From Mycocentrospora acerina (Eukaryota > Ascomycota > Dothideomycetes > Pleosporales): DNA of 64,000 bases. The stretch spans positions 62,001 to 126,000 of the forward strand of contig JAKUHH010000350.1 in NCBI GenBank assembly GCA_022701365.1. The letters are read 5' to 3'. The notes beneath the pieces are model-generated. The model saw nothing but the letters and a program-made list of their open reading frames with translations, did no database searches and was not told the DNA's origin. Positions 34,071 through 46,060 of the stretch are shown here, one piece after another. Each line of letters starts with the position of its first letter. Position 1 is the stretch's first letter. The translations under genes and the position numbers were made by a program.

Positions 34071-35469
34071 ATGGCCACCCCAAAGCCAACCCCCGCACAC
34101 GCCATCTACCTCCCCGACGAGATCCTGCTCGAAATCCTGTCCTATGTCTCCAACTGGCCCGTCAAAGAGCGGCAACACACGCTGTCGCGCTTCTGCGCCG
34201 TCAACCGGTATGCATCCCCAAGCGCAACCCTCTCTCCCCACGCGCAATCCTTTCCCTACAACCCTTTCAACGCACAACCCTCGTCACGTGCAAAGAAACC
34301 AACACCCCACCCACAGACAATGGTACGACGTCGCGATCCGCCCGCTCTATTCTGCGCCCTACCTCGCCGGCGGCGCCTACGACCTCTTCGTGCGCACAAT
34401 CTGCCCCTCTGTGCTTGCACACATTAAACCAACCGCGCTGTCCTCGCTCGTTGCGCACCTCGACCTCTCGCACATTGTGCACAACGGCAACAAATCCACG
34501 ACGGCAAGGCTCCTCGGGCGCACCAAAACAACGCTCGAGACGTTTGTTGCGCCACAAGCCAGCTTCGCCATCAACTGCTGGGCCAGCCTGAGCAAGTGCG
34601 CAAGACTGCGCGTGCTGGACCTGACGCTCGTGTCGGAGATGATTTCATGGCAGAGCCTGGGCCAGACGCTGCGCCAGCTAGGGGGACTACGGGAGCTGTA
34701 CCTCCCGCGGTGTTCGACCGACTACGAGCGCACGGGGGGAGGCGGCATGGCCATGAGCGTGCGGTGGCCGCCCACGCTCCAACACCTCAGCCTCTCTGGG
34801 AGCGTGAGCGGCAAATTCCTCTGGGACATGCTCCGCCAGGTGGACTCGTTCCCGCCCAGCCTGTCGAGCCTGAGCGTGCTGCATAGTCCGGCGCTGGACC
34901 ACGTCGGCGTGCGCTCCCTCCTCTGCGGCCTGGGCCACACGCTCACCACCGTCGAGCTGCGCGACCTCAAAAACGTCAAACACGGCCGCTTCAACCCCGT
35001 CCTCGAATGGGTCCCCTCCCTCACCCGCCTCACCGTCGCCCTCGACTACATCGACTCCCGCTTCGGGCACATGCCGCCCGACTTCTCCCCCTCGCAGTGG
35101 GACCTCGCCCGCCCACTCCAGAGCCTCACCCTCGTCTCTTCAGGCGAAACAAGCATCGACCCCTCTCGCAGCTTCACCGCCGTAGACCTCTACGCCCTAA
35201 TCGACGAGCGCTTCCTCGGCCGCCTGAGATATCTCAACGTCGCGCAGAGTTGCCAATGGGGCGGCAGTGGCATTGGAGGCGGTGGCGGCGCGGAACTCGA
35301 AGCCCTGGAGATGCTGCTGGTGGACGATTTGGACCGCGAGAACTGGACGGAGCGGAGGTGGCATTACCAGGGCGTGGATCCTAGGGGTGCAACTACATAT
35401 GACGAGTGGCTGGAGACAAGGGCAGGGAGGAGAATGAGGGCCCGAATGCGGATTTTGCAGAATCGCTGA
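34071..35469 (+). CDS. F-box protein with leucine-rich-repeat-like C-terminus
   Basis: Exons 34071-34207 and 34317-35469 encode 429 aa; the intron is 109 nt (GTATGC...ACAG) and joins CAVNR-QWYDVAIRPLYS. Residues 12-60 are a classic F-box: IYLPDEILLEILSYVSNWP, then LSRFCAVNRQWYDVAIRPLY. The rest has spaced Leu-rich units such as LRVLDLTLV, LRELYLPRC, LQHLSLSGSV, LSSLSVLHSP and LRYLNVAQSC, like an LRR substrate-recognition surface. A Gly-rich stretch and a basic tail follow. By family knowledge it would bind Skp1 through the F-box and recruit targets to an SCF ubiquitin ligase. The substrate is unknown; such proteins are numerous and fast-evolving in filamentous fungi. Confidence 0.83.
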
Positions 35470-35914
35470 CTACCATTCTGTCTCTCTTTCTTTTTCTCTC
35501 TCTTTCTCTCTCTCTCTCTGATCAAGATGATGATGACGATGACGATGACGATGATATTAATGACGACAATGATAACGACGATAACAACGATAGTAATGAT
35601 AGTAATCACAATACAATGTAAAAGGGAAAGACACACAAAAAATTAAATTCTTTGGGAATGATTTGGCACGGCAAAAAAAGACACTCCTTGCTTCATTCCT
35701 TCCTCCCTCTTTCCTTTTTTTTTAAGTCTAATAATCATGGTCATTCTAGATGGAGGAAATTGAAAGAAAAGAAGTCTTTTTTTTTGGGCGCCAATAACCG
35801 CCACTACTACCAGTCGTCAATTCATTCATGTCATTCTCTTCTAGAAAATAATAAAAAAAAATCTTTCCAGCCCTCCCTCTCCTTTTCAAACAGTCTCGTC
35901 TAATCTAATCTAAT
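35470..35914. other. Convergent intergenic region, F-box gene to SSZ1
   Basis: 445 nt of low complexity: CT-rich runs at about 35478-35520, GATGAC/GATGATGA repeats at about 35525-35600, T runs near 35717 and 35778, and a CTAAT repeat at about 35899-35918 next to the SSZ1 stop. No gene. Confidence 0.5.
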
Positions 35915-37920
35915 CTAAGCACTGCCGTTGACTTTTTGCCCCTGAATAATGCCCCTGACACCGCCCTTTGCGCCCAGCTCGCGGAAAATGGCATTGATAC
36001 TTAGATCAACACCAACATTGATCTGCACCTCGACCTTGCCGCCCTTTTGGATGCCGCGGATGGCTGCCTCGCTCAGCGTCTTGCCAACCTTCCACGTCTT
36101 CTCCCTCAGCTCGTCCTCCTCGTCCTCGCTATCGTCTTCATCCTCGCTGTCGTCGTCCTTGGATTCAGACTTGGGCTTGGGCTCGGGCTTGGTGACCTTG
36201 ATGTGGCGGGATCCCTCGGCCAGCTTGATCAGCACGTCGCCACCTGCCTTGGGGGTCGAGATGGTGGCCGTTCGTCGCACGGGGAGCGGTGTCTCGGCGT
36301 CGATGATGGCGTGGAAGACGCCCGATGACTCGTCACCAGAAATGCACAGCACACCGACGGCGGTGGTGAGGTGAGGTGTCACGGTAACCATGGGGTGCGT
36401 GCTCTGCTCAATGTCCTCGACCTCAAACTCCTGGATGAGACTGGCCTGGATGGCGGCTCCGCGAACAGCCAACTCGGAGGGGTTGAGAGCGGTGGGGGTG
36501 GTCGAGGGTGCGAGCACGGCGGTGCTCTCGGGGAACGCAGAGCGGACTGCCGAGGCGACCTTGGGCGTGTGCGAGTTTCCGCCAGCGAGGATGATCTCAG
36601 AAATGTCGAGTGGGTCCAATTCGGCCTTTTCAACAGCGTGTGTGACAAGGCGGGTAAAGGCAGCGAAAAGCTTGTTGCCGAGCAGGTCGTACCGCGTGCG
36701 GTTGATGGTTGCTGTGTAGTCGATGCCTCCAATCAAGCTCTCGACGGAGAAGTTGGCAGATGTGCCTATCGAGAGGGCCTTCTTGACGGCCTCGCACTCG
36801 AGCTTCAGCTTGGCCAGCGATCGCTCGTTCTCGCGGGGGTCGGCAGCCGACTTGTTCTTCTTGACAAACTCCTTGGCAAAGTGGTCGATGAGCACCTGGT
36901 CGAGCTTGAAGCCGCTGACGTCGTAGTCGTGGACAGTAGCGAGAACCGTGTAGATGCCGCCGCGGGACGCAATGACGGAGATGTCAGAGCGAGTGCCACC
37001 CAAATCAGCAACGACGACAATCTTGTCAGTCAGCTGCGCACCAGGGCGGGCGTCGTAGGCAAGGACCGCGGCCGTGGGCTCGTTGATGAACTGCAGAACC
37101 TCAATGTCGGCCTTCTTGGCGGCGGCCTTGAGGGCATCCTTCTGCGCATCCGAGAAGTTTGTGGGGACCGTCACGACAGCGGCGTTGACGGTCTTGCCCA
37201 GGTAGTCGGACGCAGAGGAGCGCAGGCGCTTGAGGTGGCGTGTGGTGATTTCGTCAACGGTGACGGTGTTGGACTCGTCGGCCTCGGTGTCGCGAATGCG
37301 GAAAGCAACGCCCGTCTCGTGCTGGACGGGGTGGGCGGACTGGTGGCACGGCGAGGGGTCGATGGACTTGAATCTGGATGCTGTTAGCCATGGCGTTGAA
37401 GCGGTGCTATACCAAAGACATGATGACAAAATGTGTAACATGTACACAATACGTCAAGTACATGATGGCCAAATGTGTACCCTGTATACAAGTACACACT
37501 GCGCCAAATACACGTTGACAGAATGTGTACCATGTATACAAATGATGACAGAATGTGCAACATATACAAATGTACAAACTACCCAAAGGCATAACGTGCA
37601 ATGGAAATCACCTACTCCTGGCCTAGAAAGTCTCGAAAGTAGGCGGCCGTGTTCTGGGGGTTGCGCACCAGCTGGCCCTTTGCCTGGCCGCCGTGCAGCT
37701 CCTCGCCGTCGACATAGGAGAGGATCGAGGGGATCTGGCGGTCGCCGTCCTCGTTGGCAATGACCTCTGCTTTGCCGTCCTGGGCCTGTCAGCGCGCGGG
37801 TTCCGAGGCGAGGTGGGGGAGGGGCGCCCTTACGCCCGTGGTGTAGGCAATGGAGCTGTACGAGTTGCCAAAGGAAATGCCAATGGCGACGCGCTGCGTG
37901 GGGTCGGCGGGCGCACTCAT
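35915..37920 (-). CDS. SSZ1: Atypical Hsp70 Ssz1, ribosome-associated complex subunit
   Basis: Exons 37920-37834, 37785-37616 and 37373-35915 encode 571 aa (yeast 538); introns 48 and 242 nt. An actin-like ATPase fold is seen: GISFGNSYSSIAYTTG at the start, EVIANEDGDRQIPSILSYV, AAYFRDFLGQE, VVTVPTNFSDAQKDALKAAA, INEPTAAVLAYDA, VVADLGGTRSDISVIAS and ILAGGNSHTPKV. The substrate domain is short, as in Ssz1. With zuotin it forms RAC, which stimulates Ssb on nascent chains at the ribosome. An acidic insertion of about 20 Asp/Glu/Ser residues sits before ELREKTWKVGK near the C-terminus. Intron 2 is unusually long and made of repeats (separate entry). The tiny N-terminal exons were placed by similarity to the yeast opening and by phase. 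It is divergent from RRP40. Confidence 0.92.
37374..37615 (-). repeat. SSZ1 intron 2 filled with a degenerate tandem repeat
   Basis: This 242-nt intron (GTAGGT...CCAG) is far longer than others in the window. On the plus strand, four related units begin at 37420, 37462, 37512 and 37542, with core ATGATGACARAATGTGTA followed by MCATGTATACAA. Palindromic TGTATACA and TGTACA recur. Confidence 0.7.
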
Positions 37921-38134
37921 GTCTGCGGAGGGGATTCGTGTGGCTCGGGGGGTCGCGACTGGAGGCGAGGGGGGACGGTGGGTGCGAGGGAAGTCGCCCA
38001 CCACGACCAATATTTTCGTCGCTGGACCCTGCCAAGCCGACTCGCATGTGGCGTCGAGTCTGCATGGCCTTCTCGACGCTCGACTGTGCAACACCAGCGC
38101 CAGCGCCTGCACAAACATAGACACCCCCACCACA
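37921..38134. promoter_or_regulatory. Bidirectional promoter, SSZ1 and RRP40
   Basis: 214 nt between divergent ATGs. CCAAT lies at 38007-38011, roughly midway. C-rich runs precede both starts. Pairing a ribosome-associated chaperone with an exosome subunit would allow shared growth control; this is inference. Confidence 0.5.
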
Positions 38135-38922
38135 ATGGCTGCCACCCTCGCCGCCATCCTGCCCGGCGACGCAATTGCCCCCGCCGCCCTCCCCCAGGGC
38201 ACCGGCAAGAAGAAGACGCTCACCCTGGGCCCCGGCCTGCGACACCTCCCGCCCAGCACCGTCGTCGCAACCGTCGCCGGCGCACTCGTCACCGACAGCA
38301 AGAAGAACGCCGCGCTTGTCGAGTACAACAGCGGCAGGGTATGTCTCCGCTCCCATTCGCTCTCTGCGCACCCATGCCCGTTCTCACACGCTCCCCGCAG
38401 TATCTGCCCTTCGCCGGCGATCTCGTCATAGCCACCGTGCAAGGCTCCGCCGCCGACAGCTTCAGCTGCCTCCTCACCCCCAACACGTCCCCCGCTACCC
38501 TCCCCCACCTTGCCTTTGAAGGCGCCACCAAGAAGACACGCCCCCAGCTCCCTCCACGCTCCCTCGTCTACTGCCGCGTCGCCAGCGCGGGCAAAGACTC
38601 GGCCCCAGAACTGACGTGCGTCGACCCCTCGACGGGAAAGAGCGAGGGCCTGGGTCCATTAAAGGGCGGCATGGTGTTTGACATTAGCTCCGGCATGGCG
38701 AGGAGGCTGCTGGCGCCAAAGGGCGACTTGGCGCTGCTGACCGCTCTGGGCGCAAAAGTCGGGTTTGAGCTTACGGTGGGGAGGAACGGGTTTGCGCATG
38801 TGGACGGAGGAAGTGTCAAGACTACGCTTGCGATTGGGCGCGCAATTCAGGACGTGGATCAGCGCGCGCTGGGCGAGACTGCCCAGAAGAAGCTTGCTGC
38901 CGATGTGTTGAAGAACTTGTGA
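38135..38922 (+). CDS. RRP40: Exosome complex subunit Rrp40
   Basis: Exons 38135-38338 and 38401-38922 encode 241 aa (yeast 240); the intron is 62 nt (GTATGT...GCAG), phase 0. The N-terminal region reads LPGDAIAPAALPQG, LTLGPGLRHLPPSTVVATVAGAL. An S1-type barrel follows, with YLPFAGDLVIATVQGSAADSFSCLL and PRSLVYCRVASAGKDSAPELTCVD. A KH-like domain then contains GLGPLKGGMVFDISSGMARRLL and VGFELTVGRNGFAHVDG. S1-KH caps of this type with LVYCRV...ELTCVDPSTGKSEGLGPLKGG match Rrp40/EXOSC3. It is a cap of the nine-subunit RNA exosome used in 3'-5' RNA processing and decay, nuclear and cytoplasmic. It is divergent from SSZ1 and convergent with DPS1. Confidence 0.92.
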
Positions 38923-39308
38923 GGCTTCACTCATTCATTCATCCCAACTACCGCAACCTACCTATCCACCCAGTCTGGACGATTCGACCCGAGAACCCTC
39001 TTTTTTGGGGGGATGGGCCAAAAGGAAAGGAACCTATCCATCCCGTCAGTAGGTCATGCACATGGCCTCTGTATGGAAAATTGTTCAGGATTTGTATTGT
39101 TTCCACTCGTGCGCATCCACCCCCATCCAACTATACCCCATCGTCTATCTATATTCAGGTCTCGGATCGATTGCTGCACTCCCTCGTCATCATCATCATC
39201 ATCATCACCATCATCGACTATCAAACTTTTTCTCTTTCTCTCTCTCACTCTCTCCCTCTCCCCTTTACACACGGCATAAAATACTCGCAATACTACTACT
39301 ACTCCACC
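38923..39308. other. Convergent intergenic region, RRP40 to DPS1
   Basis: 386 nt with (CAT) trinucleotides at about 39186-39210 and CT-rich sequence at about 39226-39262. It contains both 3' UTRs; no gene. Confidence 0.45.
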
Positions 39309-41145
39309 TTACGGCACCACCCTCTGCGGGTCCCTAGGGAAGAGACTGCACATGCGGATATTGGGCAAGCCGAGCCAAAACTGCACAATGCGCTCGAGCC
39401 CGAATCCTCCTCCAGCATGCGGCGGGCACCCAAACTTGAAGCAGTCGACGTAGTCCTTTGTGCCTGCGCCGGTAGGGTCAATAGGCGGGTCGTGGCTGCG
39501 CATCTGCTTGGCCAGCAGCGCAGAGTCGTGGATGCGCTGGGCGCCCGAGCAAATCTCCTGGCCGCGCATAAACATGTCGTACGAGTTGGAGAGGTTGGCG
39601 TCGGCGGGCGAGGGCATCGTGTACGCGGGGCGAATGGCAAGCGGGAACTGGTCGAGCGTGTAAAAGTCCGAGTTGTATTTTTCGAGGACGAGGCGCCCCA
39701 GGTGCTTTTCTTGGGGTGTTCTGTCGTTGTGCATGTCAGTCAGTTGGGAAATGTTTCAAAAAAGAAAGAAAAAAGATTTATCCTCTCCTTGTTCAAGTCT
39801 TCTTCTTCTTCTTCCTCTTCTTCTTCATTTTTTTCGTCTTGTTTTGGGGTAAAGAGATTTCCACATACGTCAAGTCATCATAGTCACCCAGCTCCTCTCC
39901 AGCCTCGCGCAGCATCTTGATTCCCTCCTGGAAGGCGATTCTCGGCACTTTGCCCGACTCGGGGAGCTTAAACTCCTCAATGTGATACACGCCCCTCACC
40001 AGATCCGTCTCCTTTTTGTAGCGAGCATTGAGCTCCTTGAAGATGAACAGCATGAGATCCTCGAGCACGCCCATGACCTCGTGGTAGTTTTCCTGAAACT
40101 CCATTTCCAGATCAAGACCCGTAAACTCGGTCAAATGCCGCGCCGTGTTGGAGTTTTCGGCACGGAAGACGGGGCCAATCTCCATGACCTTTTGGAAGCG
40201 CGAGGCAATCAGCATCTGCTTGTAGAACTGCGGCGACTGCGCAAGGTAGGCGGGGCGGCCAAAGTACTTGAGTTCAAATACGTTGGCGCCACCCTCGGAC
40301 GCGGCGCCGAGGATCTTGGGCGTGTGCACGAGGATGAAGCCCTTGCTGGACAAGAATTCCTGGAACAGTGCGCAAACACCACTCTTGATCACAAAGATGG
40401 ACTGGTTGATCTTGGCCCTCAGGTCGAGCGTACGGTTGTTGAGCCGTGTGTTGAGGCTCACGAGCGGTCGCTCGCCGCCTTCCTCCTGCTTTTGCTCTTC
40501 CTCGACCGCAGTGTCGGTGGGGAGAGGCCTCTCGGCATCCTCAACCTGCAGCGGCAACGGCACCTCAGCCTTGGCCTCGATGAACAGCCTCTGCACGTGT
40601 ATCTCAAAGTCCTTGATTGTGGCGCTCTTGATGGGCTCCTTGACACGCTTGACCAGTCCAGTGACGACAAGGGTGCTCTCGGTGCTGATGCCGCCGCAGA
40701 ACTTGACCATCTGCTTGCTCAGCTTCTCACTGGCAGCAACGACGGCCTGTACTGTGTTGAGGTCCTGGCGCAGGTTCAGGAAGGCGAGCTTCGCTGACTG
40801 GACTCGCGCATTCTCGACCCAGCATCGGAAGGTGATTTCCTTGTCCTCGTTGGCGGCAGCATCGGCGAGGTTGGCACGGGGTGTGCCTGTGGGCTTGAAG
40901 TCGACGGATCCGCAGAGAGGCAGCTCGCCGTACGCGCCAGCAGACACGTCGGCAGCGTCAGCGGCCTCCTTCTTCTGGCGCTCGGCAAGTTCGCGAGCCT
41001 TGGTGGCCTCCTTCTTGGCTGCCTTCTCCTTCTCCTTCTGCGCCTTCTTGAGCGCGTTCTTTGTTGGCTGGGCGGGTTGGTCGGACTGCTCGGGCTGCTG
41101 GGGGGCGTCACCCGAGGCGGGGGCTACAGGAGCTGCGTCGGACAT
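39309..41145 (-). CDS. DPS1: Cytosolic aspartyl-tRNA synthetase
   Basis: Exons 41145-39869 and 39720-39309 encode 562 aa (yeast 557); the intron is 148 nt. A Lys/Ala-rich N-terminal helix (KNALKKAQKEKEKAAKKEATKAR) is the tRNA-binding extension of eukaryotic AspRS. An OB-fold anticodon domain follows (FRCWVENARVQSAKLAFLNLRQ). The class II core has motif 1 near FLSSKGFILVHTPKI, motif 2 FRAENSNTARHLTEFTGLDLEM and motif 3 GGGFGLERIVQFWLGLPNIR. LFPRDPQR at the end is diagnostic for AspRS. It charges tRNA-Asp in the cytosol. Intron phase restores LT-TPQEKHLGRLVLEKYNSDFY. The minus-strand intron carries an AAG-rich run and then a pyrimidine tract before CAG. The gene lies just downstream of KOG1 on the same strand. 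Confidence 0.95.
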
Positions 41146-41545
41146 GGTGAGGCGTTGACGCAATTGACAGTGTGGTCGTGTGTGGTGTTTTGTGTTTTTA
41201 CAGAGCGAGGTGGGGTGAGCTCTGAATCACCGCAGTCGACAGCCCCGCCTCGCCCGTTTAGCGGCGTCATCGCCAAGACGGTTTGGAACCTCGACTGAGC
41301 ATATTTGACATTAACAATACTACTTCCAATGCTGCAAATCTCCGTTACCGTCTGCACGCCACGTCTAAGCCCGATGAAGGCTCCCGCCTGCCATGCAAAA
41401 AAAACGCCATGCGCCTGATCCCAATGCCCTATGCGCTGCCCATGCCATGAAATCAATATAATCACACCCCTTGCGCCGTTCCTACCCATGCTCCTTCACC
41501 AAGTCCGTTCCACTAAGAAAAAGACCGATTCGACAGCAAAATCCC
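41146..41545. other. Intergenic region, DPS1 promoter and KOG1 3' end
   Basis: 400 nt between same-strand genes. No repeat, RNA gene or credible ORF noticed. Confidence 0.4.
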
Positions 41546-44500
41546 TTAGGTAAACGAAGGTGCTCGGCTGGAATTGGTGGTACCGCCTTCCCAAAGCTTG
41601 ACTGTCTTGAGCGTAGGATGCTTCGGCTCATGGCAGGAAAAGATGTTGACATGGTTGTCGTGCAGAGCTGCAGCAGCAATCATGAGACGATGGGGATGGA
41701 ATGCAGTCGCTGATATTGGCGCCGATCGGTCGCGAAGAAAGCCCGAGTAGGGTTCGAAGCACGACACAGGCTGGCCGTTGTTGAGATTGAAGATCTTGAT
41801 ACGATGCTTCTGTGTTCCACTGTGACTGTCAGTATGTCATCCAGATTCTTGGGGTTTCCTAGCACTTACGTTGCAAAGACGGGCGCATGCTCATGGACAC
41901 TGAGTGTACGTAGATGGTCAGTTGTGGCCTGTATGGTTCGCACACTCCGGTCCATTCGTATGTCCCACAGCTTGACCTCTCCACTGCGGCAGCCACTGAC
42001 AAGTTCGCGTTGTCCGCCACGCTGCAGGTGGACGTTGGTCACCCATTGCTTGTGTTCTTTCCAGACCTTGACCATGGCACTCGCTGGTTTTTGACGCTGG
42101 TCGTAAACCCGCACAGCTCCGTCGCCAAACCCAGCAACAAACACATCTCCCTCGACTTGATCCGAGGTCAGGGAGGTAATGCATGATCCTGATCGTGCAG
42201 GAATATCCTGTTATTATTGTTAGCTTATATCCCACATCAAGATTTCAGCTTAGTAACTTACACTTGTGCATACTTCTGTCCCTGCGTTCCAAACACGAAT
42301 AACCTTGACATCACCAGCGACGAGCACCAGGCCCCTGCCCTGTTGCCAGTCAAAAACAAGGCCCGCGTTCTTGTTACTTGGAACGAGATCCGTCAGGGCT
42401 CGGAAAGCAGTCACGAGTTCCGTCTTTGCTTTTGTGTCGTAATTGCGGAAAATCTTGATAACTCCGTCGGAGGACCCAATCATCAGCAAAGCCTGGTCGT
42501 CTTCGTTGATAAAACGAACGTCGGTAATCTTCGAATCCGCGGGGTTGCCGTTGGAGAAGCAATTGAGCCGGTTGACGGATTTCGAATAGTCAATAATATT
42601 GACAGTATCCCGGTTGTCAGTGACTACGAGATGATCTTCAAATTGATGGAAACACATCTTCATAGGCTGGCTGAGATTGTCAAAGTAACCACGAGGGACG
42701 TCCCATCGGTTCGACACGGCCACCTCCTTAAGGGGCTGCGTCTCAGCAATGATCTTGTCGTTGCGATTCCTCCGCCAGAGTCTACCGTTGTAGTCGGTGC
42801 TGCCGGGTTCATCGGCTTCCGTCGGTTTCATTTGTGGTTCACGGAAGTACTCCACTGACCATTCGAAGAAGACACTTTTGAGCGGTATCTCTGGCTTTTC
42901 ACTCAGGTTCCTCGTCTTGAACCCCCTCGATTCCGGTTCCCCTTCAACGTGGTACTTTTCTGGCGTTTGAGGACGTGAGTCTGCACCGGAGCCTATCGAA
43001 TCGTCGCCCTTGGCTCTCCCTGAACCTTTTTGGGGAGAATTGGTCGAGTCATGTCCAGCCCAAAGATTTTTCAGGGAAGCACCAACACTTGTCGATTTCC
43101 GAATGCCTCCAAAGAGTGATAGGTATCCCGACTCCTTTGTGGGTGTAGGTGGAGTTGTAGTCATCTGCTGGGTTGGCTTTTCTTCCTGTGCACGGCGGGT
43201 AGGACGAGGGGCGATGCTCTTTTTCAGGCTTTCATTAAACTGTGAATGAACAAATTTGGCAAGCGGGGAATCGAGGAGTGCGATCAGAATGTAATCCACG
43301 ACAATTCCAGCGTCCATGGCGATCTCGGGATGAGGATCAACAGACATGACTAAAACCTCTTTCCAGATGGCAGAGTAGATGGTATTCTGCGAGCAAGAGT
43401 TTGGCGATGTAGGACCACCATCGCTTGTTGTCGGTCGCGACTTGACGTGTATACCATCGTTGTGTTTGTCTTCTGTTTGAATCGAAGAGTTGGGATTCGT
43501 CTCCTCTGTGAATTGCTCGAACGCGGCGACAACGAAGCGAGCCTTGTAACGCGCAATGAAAGTAGAGAAGAATATCAGCAGTTCTCTCCGTACCATACTG
43601 TTGCCATCCATGGTCATGACAAGCACCATGGATGCGATTGACTCTTCAATGTTGGCAACTTGAGCAGTGACATCTCGGATGCCTAGAAAGGACGTCAATG
43701 CATGCAGCATTGCGGCTCTGACCTCGGCGACTGGATCAATGACAAGCTCACACAACCGCTCATGTGCCATGCAGCGAATTCCCACCCACTTTGCGTCTTC
43801 GTAGTTGACCCACAGTTTGCTTAGGCAAAGAGACGACCACTGTCGCAGCAAAGGATTCTGCATGTCTTTCAGGTGGTCCAAGCAGCTCTCTACCAGCTCG
43901 GAACTCAACGACGCACGCTGTCCTTGGTTGTAGTCCTTGCAAAACATGGAGATGATAAAGGCACACATTGCTCGGTGCTCGCTAGCGTTTTGGATGGGAA
44001 TGCCTGTGCCATGTCAGCTTTCTGGACGGATATCGTGTCAAGGACGAACAAACCTGAGTTGGGGTTGAATATGTTGATAAAGTATTGGTAGCCGTTGTCT
44101 TTGAGGAGATCCGCCTGGCAGGATTGGTCCACGGCTAGGATGCGAGCCCATATAAAGACCATGACAGGTTTGAGTTCATTTGCCTGCGATTGGAGGAGTT
44201 TTAGCACGTATGGAAAGATGCCAATGCTCAACGCGAGATTGACAGCCCATGGGCCATGATCAAGGAAACTCGACAAAAGGATGAGCGCACGAAGGCGATG
44301 GACCTGACTGAGGAGGACTTGCAGCACAATGGGCAGTTGCTCTGGTATCTTTTGTTCTACGGCGCCCTGGGTTAGGTAGACCTCAAAGGCGGTCAACTGC
44401 TCGGCAAAGAACTCGGAGTGCTTGTACTGGTACTCTTTTTCACCGCGAGCCTCGGCTTGAAGGTCGGGCAGCTGGGCCAAGATGAGCTCAACAGCAAGGT

Positions 44501-46060
44501 CCCAGCTCCGCCACAGCGGATGGTCATGTGTCTGGGGGATTTCAGGGTGGGAAATGGGATTGCAGTGGTACACGCGCATGATGCGTTGTGCTAGGAGGTA
44601 GTTGCGGAAGAGTGCAGCGACCATCAAATCTTGACGAAACAGCTTCTTAAACAGAGGCTTGGACAGGGAGTTCCAGGCAATCGTGTCCGTAATGGCAGTG
44701 AAGATCCAGTTCAGCTCGCCAATGGGCGTCCTGCGCTCAGAGACTTTGCCGGGGATATTGTGAGCGTCTCGCAGGCCTACTTTGCTTGGGAGGGGATTTT
44801 GCAGAATGAAGAAGCGCACGGCCATGGTGATGGGGTCCGTCAGACAAGCCGTGAAGATGTCTGCAGGCAATTCGGGGTTTGTGGGCAGAGACTCTTTTTC
44901 CCTGCAAGCCGCCAGATGGATGCAGTCGCTGAAATCGACATACTCGACATTGGCGTCCCGTCGTCGGGCCTCCTCAAACTCGGTCTGATGCTTCTCGGCA
45001 AACCTGTTGAAGTTGCTGATGATGATGCCAGCGTCGGAGCAGTCGTAGACGAACAGACTGGGGGCGCCAATCCAACTCTGCAGATCGTAGAGCGACAGGG
45101 GTATGTACTGGGTGTAGTTGCGGTTGAAGACCCATATTTCACCCGAGGACGTCGGTTTGGGGACGCCGTGGCCGTTGTAGTGGAAGAGGACTCGCTCGTT
45201 GCGGGCATTGCGGCGCAGCGTGGATGTGTATTTTCTGGTTTCCTCGGTGGTTGGGTCGAGCAGGAGCTTGTATCGTGTTCGCATGCTCAGCTGCTCGTAT
45301 TGCGTCTGCAGGGCCTTGCCAATCTGGTTCATGGGAGTGTGCCCCGGCGTCTGGGATGTGACGGTCGGGTCGATCCAGCACTCTTCCTTGGCGCATGGGT
45401 TTGTTTTGATGACGTCGGGCGGGTCGACGCCAATGTTCAGGCACATGGCGAGGACGGCAGAGACGGTCTTGAGCCGGTCGCGCATGCGCCACTCCTGGAT
45501 GGGGAAGGCGCTGGCCTCGCTCTTGGGGTGACCGCCCGTCTCGTGCTTCTTGTCTGTGTAGTACATGAAGAAGTTCTGTCGCAAGCGGTCAGTCTCGTGC
45601 GTGGGCAGCCTAGCGACTGGAGCGCTCAACGCACCGAAGTCAGCATGTTGCTGTACTCCTCCGAGTTCAGCTGGTCGTCCCAGCCGTGGCGTATCTTGAA
45701 GTGGCCGTCGGTGCTGGCCTCGTCGGTGCTCGCGGGCGAGGGCGCGTGGTGGCGCGGCCCAAAGTCGCTCCTGGCGCGGGCAAGGCTTGGGCGTGCAGAG
45801 GACATGCTGGCCGAGGAGGGGTGCGTGGGCGGCTGGGGCCTGGCGGCGCTGGCGTTGGTGGGCGTGGTGTGGGTGGTGGGCGTGGATGGAGTGGTGTGAG
45901 TGGTGTGAGCGGTGGGAGCGGCGGCGGGGGGCGGGGGCTGCGAGTCGTCCATGGCGGGAGCAGCAGGAGCAGCAGGAGCAGCAGCAGCTGGGGGCGGGAC
46001 GGGGGCGTGAGAGGCGAGGGGGTTTGGCAGCGGCGCGTTGCTGGCGTTTGCGCTTCTCAT
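41546..46060 (-). CDS. KOG1: TORC1 subunit raptor (Kog1)
   Basis: Exons 46060-45635, 45575-44054, 44003-42262, 42207-41870 and 41819-41546 encode 1433 aa (yeast 1557, human 1335); introns 59, 50, 54 and 50 nt. After a Pro/Ala-rich tail, the raptor N-terminal conserved (caspase-like) domain runs from NFFMYYTDKKHETGG, with HYNGHGVPKPTSSGEIW and FVYDCSDAG at the His and Cys positions. HEAT/ARM repeats follow (LQVLLSQVHRLRALILLSSFLD, NPLLRQWSSLCLSKLW, VRAAMLHALTSFLG). A disordered region (about residues 880-1010) and a seven-blade WD40 domain come last (LWDIRMDRSV, FNLNNGQP, LKTVKLWEGG). Raptor presents substrates such as S6K-type kinases to TOR. The first ATG of the frame is 46060; longer frames upstream are out of phase. 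Upstream lies the CACGTG array. Confidence 0.95.

Noticed and set aside
37384..37601. Cys/His-rich ORFs in the SSZ1 intron
   Set aside because: Translations of the intronic tandem repeat.
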